64,000 nucleotides of DNA from contig JARWMV010000250.1 of assembly GCA_030998015.1 (NCBI GenBank), forward strand, positions 248,001 to 312,000. Direction: 5' to 3'. The position numbers and the translations under genes were made by a program. The DNA comes from Ceratorhiza oryzae-sativae. Its lineage: Eukaryota; Basidiomycota; Agaricomycetes; Cantharellales; Ceratobasidiaceae. Positions 48,398 to 60,768 of this stretch are shown here, piece after piece (the first letter of the stretch is position 1; the number at the start of each line of letters is the position of its first letter). A model generated the notes under the pieces. That model searched no databases and was not told the DNA's origin. It saw nothing but the letters and a program-made list of their open reading frames with translations.

Positions 48398-49307
48398 ATG
48401 ACGAGCAAACGGGTTTACCTCTTGCGGCACGGCCAAGCTAGACACAAGTTGGTACACTTGGGCTTGGGCTTGGCCGTGGAACTTGTAGGCTGATCGACGT
48501 CCATTTTTTTTGCTAGCGTGAATAACGACTTTTCAAGTAAGTATAAGCGGGAAAGCTCTGTCGATTGTGCTAAACCTGCCTGACCCCAAAAGTTCTGGAT
48601 GCCCCTTTGACAGCACTCGGACGACAACAATGCATTGACTTTGCCCAAGCCGACCCCAGTTTCCAAGACGTTCCTGAAGTCATCATTACCTCAGCATTTC
48701 GCAGGACGCTATCTACTACTCTTTTGGCACTTCCCAAAGCCTACTCTCGGCTCGTGGCCCAGGGGAAAGTGATTTTACTCCCACAACTCCAGGAGACGCA
48801 TGATTTCCCATGCGACACTGGCTCAGATAGAGCGGTACTCGAGGCCAGCGAGGAGTTCAAAGATATGGCATCGCAAGGCGTCGATTGGAGTCCGTTGACC
48901 GAAGATTGGAACAAGAACCAGGGCTTCTATGCACCCACGACAGAAGCTCTTGAAAGCCGAGCCAAGTGGGTCCGGAATTACGTGCGTAGCCGACCCGAGA
49001 AGAACATTATACTGGTTGGCCATGGCGGTATATTTAGGGAGATTGATGGAAGAAGCAGGTCGGGTGACCTGATAACAATGGCGTCCTTGGCAGTGAGTCC
49101 TACGGTTACGCCTTGCTTAAGATCCAATTCTGACTCCCTGCTAAGAAATGGGGAAACGTAGAATGTCGGCTGTACACATTCCTCAGTGACGATGATGAAG
49201 CCGCAATTATGGCACCTGTTTCGGAACCTGCAGCCATCGACCAAACGAACAAGCCCACAGATCCACATAGTGAGATATTAAATCTCAATGTCTATTCCGT
49301 TAATTGA
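48398..49307 (+). CDS. Histidine phosphatase (phosphoglycerate mutase-like) family protein
   Basis: Four exons: 48398-48447, 48517-48536, 48593-49092 and 49146-49307, giving 243 residues. The first exons carry the catalytic RHG motif (YLLRHGQARHN). Then come LDAPLTALGRQQ, TSAFRRTLSTTLL, LQETHDFPCDTGSD and the second catalytic histidine (ILVGHGGIFREI). This matches the fungal branch of small cytosolic PGM-like phosphatases, whose substrate is generally unknown; I would not call it a glycolytic mutase. The start is the first ATG, about 280 bp after the SF3a2 stop. Exon 2 is only 20 nt, supported by both splice sites and phase. Confidence 0.85.
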
Positions 49308-51330
49308 TGGGCGTCAATAAGTTCAGGTTGAATCGACTGCCTCGAGATCGTGACACTTATGGCAATACCAGATAGATTGCCCCATACGCGTACTAAACGC
49401 TATTAAGCTAAATGAATCATTTGCACTTTACCTATATATAAAACATTATTATTGAACGAATCCATGCATCACAGTTTTCATGAGAACTCATGCTTCACAC
49501 GAGTGATGCCAGAGAGGGGCCATGGTTCAAACATGAACAAACAACGCATTAACTAGCCGCGTCGAGGTATTCTGGGTTGGCAGGTTGTTCGGATGAATAA
49601 ATCAATATCCCTGAGTCCTGGGGGGCTATTTGGCATTGGCTCATACCGGAGTCCATAACTCATTATTTTATGCCGCTGTTCCGGAATGTATGCCTGCAGC
49701 GAGGAGTTATTCGGGCTCACACCAGGGGGTTATAGGTACTTTAGATAGTTCTCGCACAACGAAGGTGAGCTTAGTCCATAATCCGGCGATGTTAAGGATC
49801 TTTTGTCTGTTTAAAGGATTGTTCTGGTTCATCGACTTCCCAGCCTACACAAAATTCTTGCAAGATTGGTAACCCCGGATTCCCAGAATCATAGACATTT
49901 GCACGTCCGAAAACACTGCTACCGGCCAAATCGAACCAAATTAGATCCATTGACGGCACGCAATAAACATCAGTAAGATTCGATATAATCGCTTCTATGC
50001 TTGTCTCCAGAGAATTGTGGAATAACGCCTTGAAACTGGAGGGCTTTTCGTTGGTTCTGGGGTTCAATTCTGGCTCGGGGGTTCGGACTCACGGTGAGGC
50101 GGCGATTTGGTTTGCACGACGAGCGAATTGTCGGGCTTCTTTCCCGACGGACCCAATTCAGACAAGGCGTTGTGCGCTCTAGCCTGAGAATGTATTTTTA
50201 CGAGTGCGAATCGATCTGTTTATGACGAACTATTTGCTAGCTCCGAATTGTTGGATTCTTTGGCTATGGATGTGAGACGAAAGCGACCGAGGCCAGCTCG
50301 TGAAGGAAATAAGATAGCGTTGGTCATCTGTCAGATATGGGGTCAATCAGTGGTTTTCCGTTTTTGGATGCTAAGGCGGAGTCTGCTATGCAATAACCTA
50401 GGATTCGAGACGCCAGAGCCGTATTTTCAGGATTTCCCCACTGACCAAGCCAGTTAATAGGAGAGTGGCGAAAAAAAAAATACCCGTATCCGGGGAGGGG
50501 CGCCTTGGGGGCTGGCATGACTCAACGCTGATCGAGATTCTGCACGGCGCTGGACGCTCCAGGTGCAAGAGCAAGTGGAGTATATGTGAGTACCCAGTAT
50601 GGAAACTCTATAAGAGCTTCCGCAGATGATAATCAGTAAGGATCACGAATCGCGATAAAATTAGCGGGTCTTCCGTTGTGGATAGGATCGTGAGGTTATA
50701 TGCACCTGGCGTCAGAAGTGCAATCCTCTGTCAGAGTAGTGGCTGTAAGCATAAACAAAATTCCCATGACTTCTTACAATGCGGACAAATTTATGAAGAA
50801 AATTTCTAGGCGGTAGAGCGTAGGCATGTATGCGCTGACATTCAATGGGTTCTCTGCATAAATTTCCATATGACCCGAAGATATATTCTGCCTTCGGAGA
50901 CAAACGAGCTATCCACAAACATATCTGTGAACAGACTGAACCAAGCATAATGATCATATCGACCTCCCATAAACTGAACTTTAGCCCACCACCGAGCCCC
51001 AACGGTCTATTCCAAATCTCGTCGAGTCGGTTCAATCATTCCATCCACTGACTAATTTCAGTTTGGAGCGAAACATGTGTAGAGCGGTTGGGCGGGGGCA
51101 CATGAGGATTTAGAACTTGCTGATGAGCCAGGGGGATCGCCCGACCTCACCAAGAGGCCTACTTTTGGCTGTTGGGGCTGCATAACATGCGCGTCTTTGA
51201 ATTAACCTGCGTCGAAGCGAATTGAGTCCTAACCATCACTACAATCGCCAACCGAGTCAGTGCAGGATAAGGCAGTGGTCGCTGGGAGGACTATTAGTCT
51301 AATTCCATTTGAATGTTGTAGATGTGAATA
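49308..51330. other. Intergenic, no clear gene
   Basis: About 2 kb. The minus-strand frame at 49792-50067 looks somewhat protein-like (IWFDLAGSSVFGR) but has no flanking exons I can join, so it may be a relic. A short A run lies near 50472. Nothing else recognised. Confidence 0.35.
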
Positions 51331-52207
51331 TTAGACAACTCGGACATTCAGAGTGATGCGGTCACTGGCGAAATTGATCTCCCCTTCGGTACGCTGGTAT
51401 ACGGCAGCCAGTGACGACGGCTGCTGTAAAGAATAGAGATATCGTGGTTAGGCGCCGCTTTGTGACTGTGCTGGTTCCGTGATTAGGGCCCGGAACATAT
51501 TGGAGCGGACGGGAAATGTGACACACCTAGTGGGAAATTACGGTTTGGTATAATATTGGGTGTGCATACAAGGGGGCGAGTAGCAAAAACTAGCTCACGG
51601 TGATAGCTTCTCCGCCAGCCTCAATTTGTGTGTTTAACGCCGCCTGAATCGCCACTCTCTTGTTCCTGGCTTTTTCGGATTTATTGGGGAGGTAAGTAAT
51701 ATTAATGCGTACTTCAGCTCTCAATCTAACCTAATCCAATCAGAATTCCCAATCTGAATAGGATGCGAGAAAAAGACACACATTTCTCCACGAATATATT
51801 CTAGAAGTTCATCAACATTATTCTTGGCCGCTAGTTGGCCTTGCTTTACTAAGACCGGGCCGATAAGTTCGCACAGTGTTGTGTGATTTGAGTGTCGGAA
51901 ATTCCTAAACCCTTGCTCAATTGCATACATTCCCCTACTGGGTTGGCGAAGCTGGCTCTTTTGACAACCTCATTTTCGTTTAGCTGTGCATCCAAATGCT
52001 GCCTCGATCGAATGGATGTCTTCATCAAGTTGGACAATGTACGCGTACCTTCTTGAAGCTTTTGGTATTCCGCGTTAGCTGCTTGGATTCAAGCTCCAGC
52101 AGAAATACTGAATCTTTGACCCGCATCTCACGGGTGGCGGGAAGGGTGGCTTCGCGGGGGAGATGTGGTGGCCACGACAGAGACGGCATTTGAAATCTTG
52201 TCATCAT
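51331..52207 (-). CDS. Unrecognised multi-exon protein, helical N-terminus and beta-rich C-terminus
   Basis: Start at ATG 52207 (MMTRFQMPSLSW). Clear exons are 51599-51730 and 51331-51423 (stop TAA 51331-51333); the upstream part, about 51780-52207, is protein-like but needs one added base near 52085 and another near 51938 to stay in frame. The N-terminal half is charged and helical (LLELES, YQKLQEGTRTLSNLMK), followed by HTTLCELIGPVLVKQGQ and VDELLEYIRGEMC. The C-terminal part is AEVRINITYLPNKS, RVAIQAALNTQIEAGGEAIT and EINFASDRITLNV. I recognise no family. Roughly 230 residues. It could be a small lineage-specific protein. The case for coding rests on sustained coding-like frame and good splice sites. 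Confidence 0.45.
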
Positions 52208-52446
52208 TTCGGCACTCAGCTCACACACCTCGGCCTGACTCCAACCTCAATCCAAGTCGCAATGGGTTATGTATTTTTAAAGTAGCGGATTTCAAGCTGA
52301 ATTTAACTTCCGTCATATATGGAATCCATGCGTAATGTACATTTATTTTGTTCTCTGCAGGCAGGTTTTCGTCTCATTATCAGGCAGTACATACTACATT
52401 GGAGCAAATGTAAATCCGGCTATTTTCCCAACCCCGATAACCATTC

Positions 52447-55400
52447 TCAAGTCGAGCGTACCATGACGGTGGCCTTCCCATTTGTGAAAGGTACGGTATA
52501 GGCTCCGGAATCCTTGGTAAAAGTTCCTATTGGCGTGATTAATCCTATTCCCGGAATGGTGGCAGGTTGCGATATCACCAATCGTCCTTGTGGAGCTCGA
52601 ATCCCAGCTGTTGCAGGAACGATTGTCAAAGTGACACTCTTGGTATATATCGTGTATTCTGCTGTTTCAAATGAACCAGCGTCGAGGGTAAGGAGTACGC
52701 CTAGGGGCGCGACGTAAATTCGTCGTCGCAACGTGTCACGTATACTAAAGGTGATTGAGGTAGAGTCGACCTTGGTCAATACACCTCCAAACACCTGCCA
52801 ACCGAAGTCCGGATGATTGACCAGGAAAGAACCGGTGTTGAGTACATGTCCGAGAAAGTTTGGCCCATAATCGCCACTATATGCGTCCCACGCCAAAGTA
52901 TCAGGAAATGAATGGAAGGCAGCTGAGGCAAAACCTTCTTGATCAATGTTGGACAGTGGACCACTAAGTCCGCCAAATCCCACTTGGAGAAGATATATGT
53001 CAGTCGGGTGAATCATGAATTCAGAAATGAGCGGCAGTGCATTCAAGCCGCTGCCATAGTGATGGATCTGCCTTTCAATACGTTGCAGCTTTGCGCCGTA
53101 AATCATATCCCAGTACCTGCGCAGCCAAATCGTGAAACACAAGGTTGATTTCGAGAGTTTGAAACTCACCTTCTTGCATTTCCGTTCCAACCCCAGTGTG
53201 GGACTGTCGGCATGTAGCCTAAGATTGAGTTTATAGTATTTGTGGCTGTCGTATCTATGCCAAAATATCGTGACCTATATGTCACAGGTTGAAAGACACA
53301 TCGTAATTGCGATGAGTATTTTCTTACCAAGCATACACCCCCTCTTGTCCAGTCGAGTCCCATGCCATCTAGCTATCATTTTAGCATGTGAAGATTCTAA
53401 AATATCAAATCAACCTCACCTCGCTCCCAAATGGATAAGGTTCTTTTCCCCAGTTGACCGCACGTGTCTTCATTCTAGCTTCGAGAGCTGTCGCGTTGGC
53501 GGCTAGACCTTCTCGTTTCAAATCATCAAGAAGATACAGGAACACTGTCTCGCCCATAAGACCAACGTCGGCGTACCAAACCCGCCCGTTGGTTGCAAAT
53601 AACGCAGTATTCAGAGCCTGTGAAAGGTACCACTTCCATGTTTGGGTCTTGAGCGTCCCGGGATAGTTTCTCCCAAGCCGGTAGAGAGACCAGTACAGGG
53701 CCGTGACGTGAACGTAATCATATGCACGATCGAAGGCATTCGAGTTGGCTTTGTTCCATGACCACCTTCGGTTCAAACATTCAGCTCTCTGCCTATTCAG
53801 ATATCATGCATATAATCACCAGTTTCCCCAATAAATCGAGGTGCTATAGTTGTAACTAGGGAGTTGTGCAGGCTCGTAGAAGAACACACTCTTCTTCACG
53901 CCATACATATTCGAACCAACTGAATATTGCAAGTCGCCCCAAACGGTCTCGGCCACGAAGCGTTCGAGTTTTGCAACCTCGGTTCCAACAGGAAGGAATG
54001 CGTTTTTCATCGCCGCGGCCAACCAGGCACCTACGCCACCCTCGTCGCTGAGGCCAGCAATCCAGACGCGGGGGTCCTGCAACACAAGTGCATTTACTTC
54101 TCGGTCGTATGTGATGATCGATGGAGATCGTCCAAAAGGATCCGACGAGTTTTCAAACCATTGTTTGGTCGTCAAAAAGTTGCCGAGTTCGGTAACGGTT
54201 TGGACTGCGGCATGAGAAATGTGATAGTGGACAGTCTGAATCAAACCATCTATATATGTGATTGTGAGGCGAGAGCGACCCCACTTCTGGGGAGTGATAG
54301 TGTACCCGGCCCACCCATTCTTTCCTTCGGAGTTTGTAGCCCATGAAAGTGCACCTGGGGGAGAGACCGATAGGCTACTGACCGCCGAAGAGTGTTTGAG
54401 GAACAGTTTCCCAGGCGTATCCGCAGGAAGAATATAGCCGGGGATTCCATAGGCAATGGGACGTCCAGCTTCACTTAGTCGCTTATCAATCGAGCGAACG
54501 CCATCGGCAAGCAAAAAGTCGAGCGCGTAATGCCTAGTTTCACCAGGTTGAATAGTCACACTCGAGGCCATGTTCCACGGGCCACCCGGGACGTTTTTCC
54601 ATTCTGCATCTGCATAAGCCTTGGAGTGCACCTGCCAAGAATAGTACCCCTCAAAGGTCTGACTCTGATAGTAGGGCGGGTTATCGGTCGAGTCCGAGTT
54701 CTCGGCCAAGAATCGCCAAGCTTCGAGGCCCGTGTTGCTTGAACCTGCACCTGGCACAACGAGAAGCACGGGTCCAGTTCCGCTAAGAGGAACGACTCGA
54801 ACAAAACCAGCATCCAGACCAACATACGGGTCGGCGAGCGAGCAGTTTGTGTTCGTGTCCGCGGCGGTCCGGTCGGTGAATATCGAATTGAAAGCAATAG
54901 GAAACTCGAGCGAACCGATTTCAATAGCGGTTGTCCCCTTGTTTTGCAACGCGAACCGCAGACCCAGGACACCACTCGACGAGCGCACCCACGAGCGAGT
55001 GATATCAAGATATGACGTGATTGAGTCAGGCAGCGTGGGGGCCAGATTTGCGGAGGCCAGGGTAGTGCCTGATATCGCTAGCTCGGCCACAGGCTTTCGC
55101 GCCACCGCAGAATCGCCCGCGGTCCACGTTGTAGTTCCCACCGGCCGGATGCGAAGTGCGATATCACCCGTGTGGTAATTCCTATAGCCCCACGTGTTTT
55201 TCAGCAACACGCGTTAGCGATACGGGGTTTAGCTAAACTTAATAATATACGTACCCATCGTACTGCCGTTGGAGCAATCGATCGAAAGGGGCAAAGTCAA
55301 AGGATGCGCTGGGTTTGAATGAAGCTAACACCTGGGAATCCTTGACCAGTCTAACGCTCGTGGACGATCCGATGTCAAGCCCAATATAGCCATTGGCGAG

Positions 55401-55475
55401 TCCAAGTGTCGGTATACGCTGGCCTAGCACAAAGGGTACAAGCAAAGCGACGCTCAGGGTTGAGACATACACCAT
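52447..55475 (-). CDS. Secreted DUF5695-type, six-hairpin-glycosidase-like protein
   Basis: Six exons: 55255-55475, 53820-55181, 53420-53765, 53328-53368, 53170-53274 and 52447-53116. Their lengths sum exactly to 915 codons with consistent phases. Signal peptide MVYVSTLSVALLVPFVLGQ. The following region includes DGNYHTGDIALRIRP, SWVRSSSGVLGLRF, YYSWQVHSKAYADAEWKNV, AWDSTGQEGVYAW and MPTVPHWGWNGNARRYWDMIYG. These are the Trp/Gly-rich blocks of the large DUF5695 proteins, predicted to have an alpha/alpha toroid glycosidase-like core, with an all-beta C-terminal domain. Probably an extracellular carbohydrate-active enzyme of unknown substrate; that is inference from family. No CBM1 or membrane anchor visible. 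Intron 1 is 73 nt, the others 51-54 nt. Confidence 0.75.
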
Positions 55476-56600
55476 TTTGTGACCTCGATCACAGGACCCA
55501 AGGTGAGCTCAGCGGCCGTGCCCTTTATACGCTCGAGGGCTATAACATGGGTGTACTTTCCATATGGATCTCGAGATTTCCCATAATGGTTCTCTTCAGG
55601 CTCGAGGGCGGGCCGGACTTGGAGTCACGGGATATGGGCAGCGTGGGCTGATGTAGTCTGGGAAGCCAGGAAGCCGGCAGAGACTCGATGGGCAACCGTG
55701 TTGCACATGCGCGTGTGAAGGCCTTCATTCGGTACTCGAGCATTATTCATTTCGCAGCCTTTGTGCATTCAGACCCTCCATTCAGAGTAATGACGTAACG
55801 ATGTAGAATAAGCAAAGGAGGAGATTTAGTTCATCTGCTCGCCTGAATTAATCAACGGGCACACTATTCCGCTTGTGGAAGTTGGCTACCATTATTAAGA
55901 TACACCTGTTGAAAGGAACATATCGCACCGTACATTTACCTCCATGCATCATCACGCATGAGTGGCGTAAGGCAAGGTGGCCACGAAATCGATTGGCTGG
56001 CGGCAAATACCGCTTGCAATCGGGGCAGCTGTCAAAACTCTGCAGCTCAATTCGTGAAGGACCTCCCACACGGGAATGGGCTCCATAGGCCCCATAAGGT
56101 TTCATGATCCAGACGTAAAAGTCCTCACCCGAGGCGGTGAATGATGATCGCGCTTTTCATTTGGTGAATGGCTGCTAGTCTCGAGCGGCTGATTATCACG
56201 GCTAAAATCGGGCCGATGCCTGAAAGCGGGGCAGGCTTTTTGGGGCTAGGGGCCGCTGTCACCTACACATTACAACGGCAGATCACGGGGTAAGATGACC
56301 TCTGTGTCTAGACACTTTGACAAATGTGCGGCTGATGTCCATCTGGCAGCTGGATCAAATAGCCTGGCCGATGGGCCGCCGGTTACCGCCCAGCCGAGTA
56401 TGCTTCAACAATTCAGGAAATGTCTATTCCAGATCACCACCACGCACCATGCACCCACCCCAAAATGAAAAACCGTAGAGTAACGTCACATTTACAGCTG
56501 GGTATTACAGTGTCGCATCAACCCGGGACGGTTAGCCAAGAGGCGTAGATCGCGTAATTATCAAACGAAGAGCAAAATACCATATCCAACGCCGTTCCGT
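55476..56600. other. Intergenic, one short zinc-finger-like ORF inside
   Basis: About 1.1 kb containing the DUF5695 promoter and the 3' flank of SLA2. The only item of note is the short ORF at 55848-56105. Confidence 0.4.
55848..56105 (-). CDS. Short ORF with one C2H2-like motif
   Basis: Eighty-five codons from a true ATG. Residues 28-49 fit a single C2H2 finger spacing (C-x2-C-x12-H-x4-H: CPDC...HLALRH). No exon neighbours, and the rest is featureless. It could be chance. Confidence 0.2.
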   Translation of the reverse strand: MKPYGAYGAHSRVGGPSRIELQSFDSCPDCKRYLPPANRFRGHLALRHSCVMMHGGKCTVRYVPFNRCILIMVANFHKRNSVPVD

Positions 56601-59600
56601 CTACTCCTCTTCCGCATGGTACCCAGCCCGACGCATGGCTCCCAACCGGTGTCTAGCTGCCCCGAGCTCCTTTTCGAGCTTGAGAATCTCGACTTGCTGT
56701 TCCATCTCCCGAACTTTGAACTCGTGTACCGCCATGGCGCGATAGTCGACCTCTTCCGCCTCGAGCTGTTTAGCCGTGATGGCTTTGACCTGTCGGACCA
56801 GCGCTTTGCACGCCTCAGTCACAGCCTTGGCTGCCAATTCTAGTCGATCCTGAGTCTTGGACATCAACGAGGCCTTGACGCGACTGGCTGCGACAAGTTG
56901 GGCGGTGGCGCCCGCGACTTCGTTTGAAGCCACAATCAGTTGCTCCAACGAGTGGGTTCCGTTCAAAACGCCATCCGCGCTCTCGATAAGCAAATTCGTC
57001 GCAAAAGCCACAGCCTTGGCCGCAGAAATAAGACCCTCGGTCCAGCGGTTATTGCGTTTGTAAAACTGTTGCGAAGAGCTAGAACCTTTGCCCTGGGCGA
57101 CGATCTCTTGCTGGGATTCGGTCGCGGCTTGGATCAGTCGGCCGATGGCATTGGTGATGGCCATAGCCGCGGCAAGGATTGAATCATGAACCTGCAGGTC
57201 GACGGCGCTGAATCGGGATGCGTCGCGTGGGCGGTCAATCAGTTGCTGCAGCCGCTGAGTCGCAGCCTCGATCGCGCGTGCGGCGCCCAACATCTCCTGC
57301 TCGACCATATCGCCCAAGTCTCCATTTGCGCGCGCTCCAGACTTGTTCTTCGGAACGAGTTTGTCGACCACGTCGATAAGCTTTGTAAGCGCACCACGCG
57401 CCTCGACGTTGTTTCGCAACGGGATCTCCGTGCGTTGAGACTGGGGTATCAGGTCCAGTTTGTAGGATTGCAGGTTCAGGAAGAACCGCAAGCCGACGTC
57501 GCCCGCATGTTTCGCATCGGCAATCAACCGGTCCACCGCATTGTCGTCGTTGGCGAGCCGAGTGATTCCCTTGCAGTTAAGAAGGACCTCGGACAGCGAA
57601 TGCGCGTACTCGTTGGCGGCCTTGATGACGTCGACATGGTCGCCTCCAGGCTCTCCACCCAGGTACAAGTTGAACGTCATAGCGAATTCGGTGGCGTTGT
57701 TGATAGCCTTTTCGATCATCGAGAGCGTATACTCGGGCGTCGCGGTCTGGTTCCCATTCTGGTTAGGGGATTCGAGCTCGTAAATCGCGTCATCCATCTT
57801 TTGCACGCAGCTCTGGAGAATCGAATCTGTTGATCTTAATGAGAATAGAGCCAAAGTTTAACTGTTATCGAACTTACCAATAATTTGATTGAGCTTCTTG
57901 CGATTATCCAAAATGAGCGTGTCGATTTGCTGGTTCGCGGTCTCTTCCGTAATATCTTGCGTCTGCATAACCAATAATATTCAGCCCCCCTATTCGCATA
58001 ATTAATGTTGCGCGCACCGTCTTGAGCTCGAGTTGCATCTCAGCCATCTTCTGAATGGTGCTGTCCATCTCCTCTTGAAGGATCGCAATTTCTTGGTCCT
58101 TCTCCTCCCTCAACCTTTCCACCGCCGAGTCCTGTCCATCGAGCTTGCGCAGTAAATCGTCGATTTGGATTTGTTTAGCCTGCCATGTCACAATTAAACT
58201 CGAGTGGCCACATTAATTCTCAAACCAGGGATAGCACGCACCCTGAGCGAGTCCTCGAGCTCGTTCAGCTGACGATTGTACTTGGACATCATAGTCGAGA
58301 CCTCGGAACTCTTGTTTCGGCTGGCATCCTCGGCCCGCTCGTTTGCAAAGCTGAGATCGCGGCGAACTCGGTCCATATCCTCCTTGTGACTCTGCAACGA
58401 AGGGGACACCAAAATGAGAAACGCCACACTTGATCGAAGATAATTTGGCCACCCACCGCTTTCATACGGTCCAAGTCGAATCGGGCACGATCCCGCTCTC
58501 GAATCATATCTGCAAGTTCGAGATTCTTGGTCTTGATGTCCCGCTCCATGCGTTCCATGCGGTCGATCGCTTCTTGGGCCGAGTTGGCCTTGAGCTGCAT
58601 TTGCTTAAACTTGCTGAGCATGTCGAGATGCTCGGTCCGGAGTTGGGAGTAGAGTTTGGCGAGGGATTCATACTTGTTGCGCCAGAGGGTGACTTGGTCC
58701 TGGAGTTGTTTGATGAGTTCGTCCTTGCCACCCATTTGTGCCATCGCGTCCGAATTAGCCGAGTTGAGAGCGCCTTCAAGAGCTTTAACCCTCTGCAGAA
58801 TATAAATACATGGTTTTGCACGAAAGATGGCAACACTCACTCGGTCATACTGCTCAAGCATGAGCTGATCGCGCTCCCACTGACTCCTCATATTCAACAT
58901 CTCGCGCTCCATCTCCTGTATTCTCACCGCCGCCTGGTTCTGCATGGACATCTGAGCCATCTGAGCCTGCTGCCGCATCAACTCTTCCTGCGCGAGCCTC
59001 TCACGTTCGGCCTGCAGCCTCTGGGCCTCTTCAAACTCGCGCTGTTGCTGCATCTGCTGTTCCAGCCTCCTAGTCTCCTCGGCTTGGCGCGAAGCGATCA
59101 ACGCGGCCTGCTGATCTTCATACTCCTTGAGCATGCGCGCCTGTTCTGCGATCTGTGCCGCGGTCGGGTCGGGCGAGGGCGCCGGGGGCGGTGTCGCGGG
59201 TGCGGCCGTCGATTTGGGCCGTTTGGGCAACTCGGGCGCAGATCCACTGTCGGTTAACGACGGTGGTTCTTGCCCGAGCTTGGGAACGTTGATCAGACCC
59301 GTGAGGTATTTCAGGTTGGAACATTCGTAGTAAAACTTGCGGAGGTTGTAGTGCTGAGAGTTGTATCGAGATCGGAGTGGCTCGAGTGCATCACCAGCGT
59401 CGGTTCCTGTGGGATAGGCCGGGTCAGATTACAGGCGGGGGGTGTCGAAGTGTGTGAACGATGGTGGATCGTTTGGAGAAGCCTGGTAAATCGGAAGAAT
59501 CACGTACGACGGTGCATCGCGCGCAGCATGCTCGTGATGAAGCGGTAGATGCCATAGCTTTCCTTGACGAGCGGAACTAAGGAGGAAATACGGCACTCGT

Positions 59601-60438
59601 TGTTGACGGAATGACGGAAGGTCGAAAAGACGAGCTTTTGGAAGGACTCGATCTGGTCTTGCAAGTTCATCAAATCCGAGATGGTTTCATACCTATCACA
59701 TACCCAGAGTTACCAGATCAGTCTAGTTGACACGCGGCACGGGTCTGTACTTACCCCTCATTGGGATCGTCGATGTTCTTTAACGAGACATATTCCTCAT
59801 AGTCGAACATGCCATTGAACTCGGGGTGCGTCCTGTGGAAGCGGAGCTTGGATAGGATAAACGCGACATACGCCCGGATGAGCGAGCCGTATCCTGGCAA
59901 GTCGTGAGCGCACATCTCGGCGTCGGGCCGACTCGCGCGTACCTCGCATGCCATCACTCCCGATCGTGCGAGCACAGGTCTCTAGCCAGCCTGTCTGGTT
60001 CTGGCCCTCGCGGATGGCCTGCTGGGGAATTAGTACTGCGGTGGTGGCGATTCCCACCAAACACGTACCACCGGGTGGCCCTCCTGGAGTATCTTGTGCA
60101 CGGTGATGAGCGCCTTGAACGTCTGGACCTCGTCGGAGAGGATGGGCTGGACGCGCAGGCCGTCCAGATCGACATGGACGAGTGGTAGTCCCATGTGTAC
60201 ACGATGCACTCTGCGACGCGTCAGTCACGAACCGGACGACCGCGGTGACAACGTACTGCGGACGTGTTTCTGCTTGGGCGCCGTCTCTTCCGGGCTCGTC
60301 GCCTTCTTGATGTTGAGCGTGAGCTCGGCCTCGGCCTTGTCGCGGTCGACGGGGCGCGTCGGGAAATGGGGGTCCGCCGACGAGCGCCCGTCGTGGACAT
60401 AGTCGGACTGGTTCTGTCGCGTGCGCCCTCCAGAAAAC
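56601..60438 (-). CDS. SLA2: Sla2/End4 (HIP1R homolog), endocytic actin-clathrin adaptor
   Basis: Links clathrin-coated endocytic sites to actin at the plasma membrane. Exons: 60257-60438, 60069-60210, 59943-60021, 59755-59893, 59508-59692, 58841-59406, 58792-58457, 58242-58391, 58018-58179, 57878-57962 and 56601-57826. The ANTH domain comes first (KAEAELTLNIKKATSPEETAPKQKHVR, CIVYTWDYHSS, SLIRAYVAFILSKLRFH). Then come a Pro-rich stretch, a long Gln-rich coiled coil, and the C-terminal I/LWEQ (THATCH) actin-binding module (LIVASNEVAGATAQLVAASRVKA in two blocks). The exon at 60069-60210 is one base short; an extra base near 60161 restores IWTGLRVQPILSDEVQTFKALI. The first coding exon with the ATG lies upstream of 60438 and was not resolved. 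Confidence 0.92.
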
Positions 60439-60768
60439 CTGGCGCAAGAAACAGAAATCAGCAGACGTACAAAGGTAAATAGACCTGATCCCACATCGGT
60501 GAAGCTGGTGGCAATACTATCGAGGTTTAGCAGAGAATTGGGCAGCGACGATGACCCAGCCAGGCGGGCGGCTGACAAAGCACAGGGTCGCCCCCGCGGC
60601 TGGCTCCCGAAACCTGATCGCTTCAGCCCCGATTTCAGGCGGGAGCGCCCGTCGAGTGGACTGTAATGGGGGCGGATTTCCATAAAAGCAGCCCACCCAA
60701 GTGCCGACGACACCAGCATCCCCTGTCTTGCTTCCCCTCTTCTCTTCCACGTCTCTCACGACCCCATC

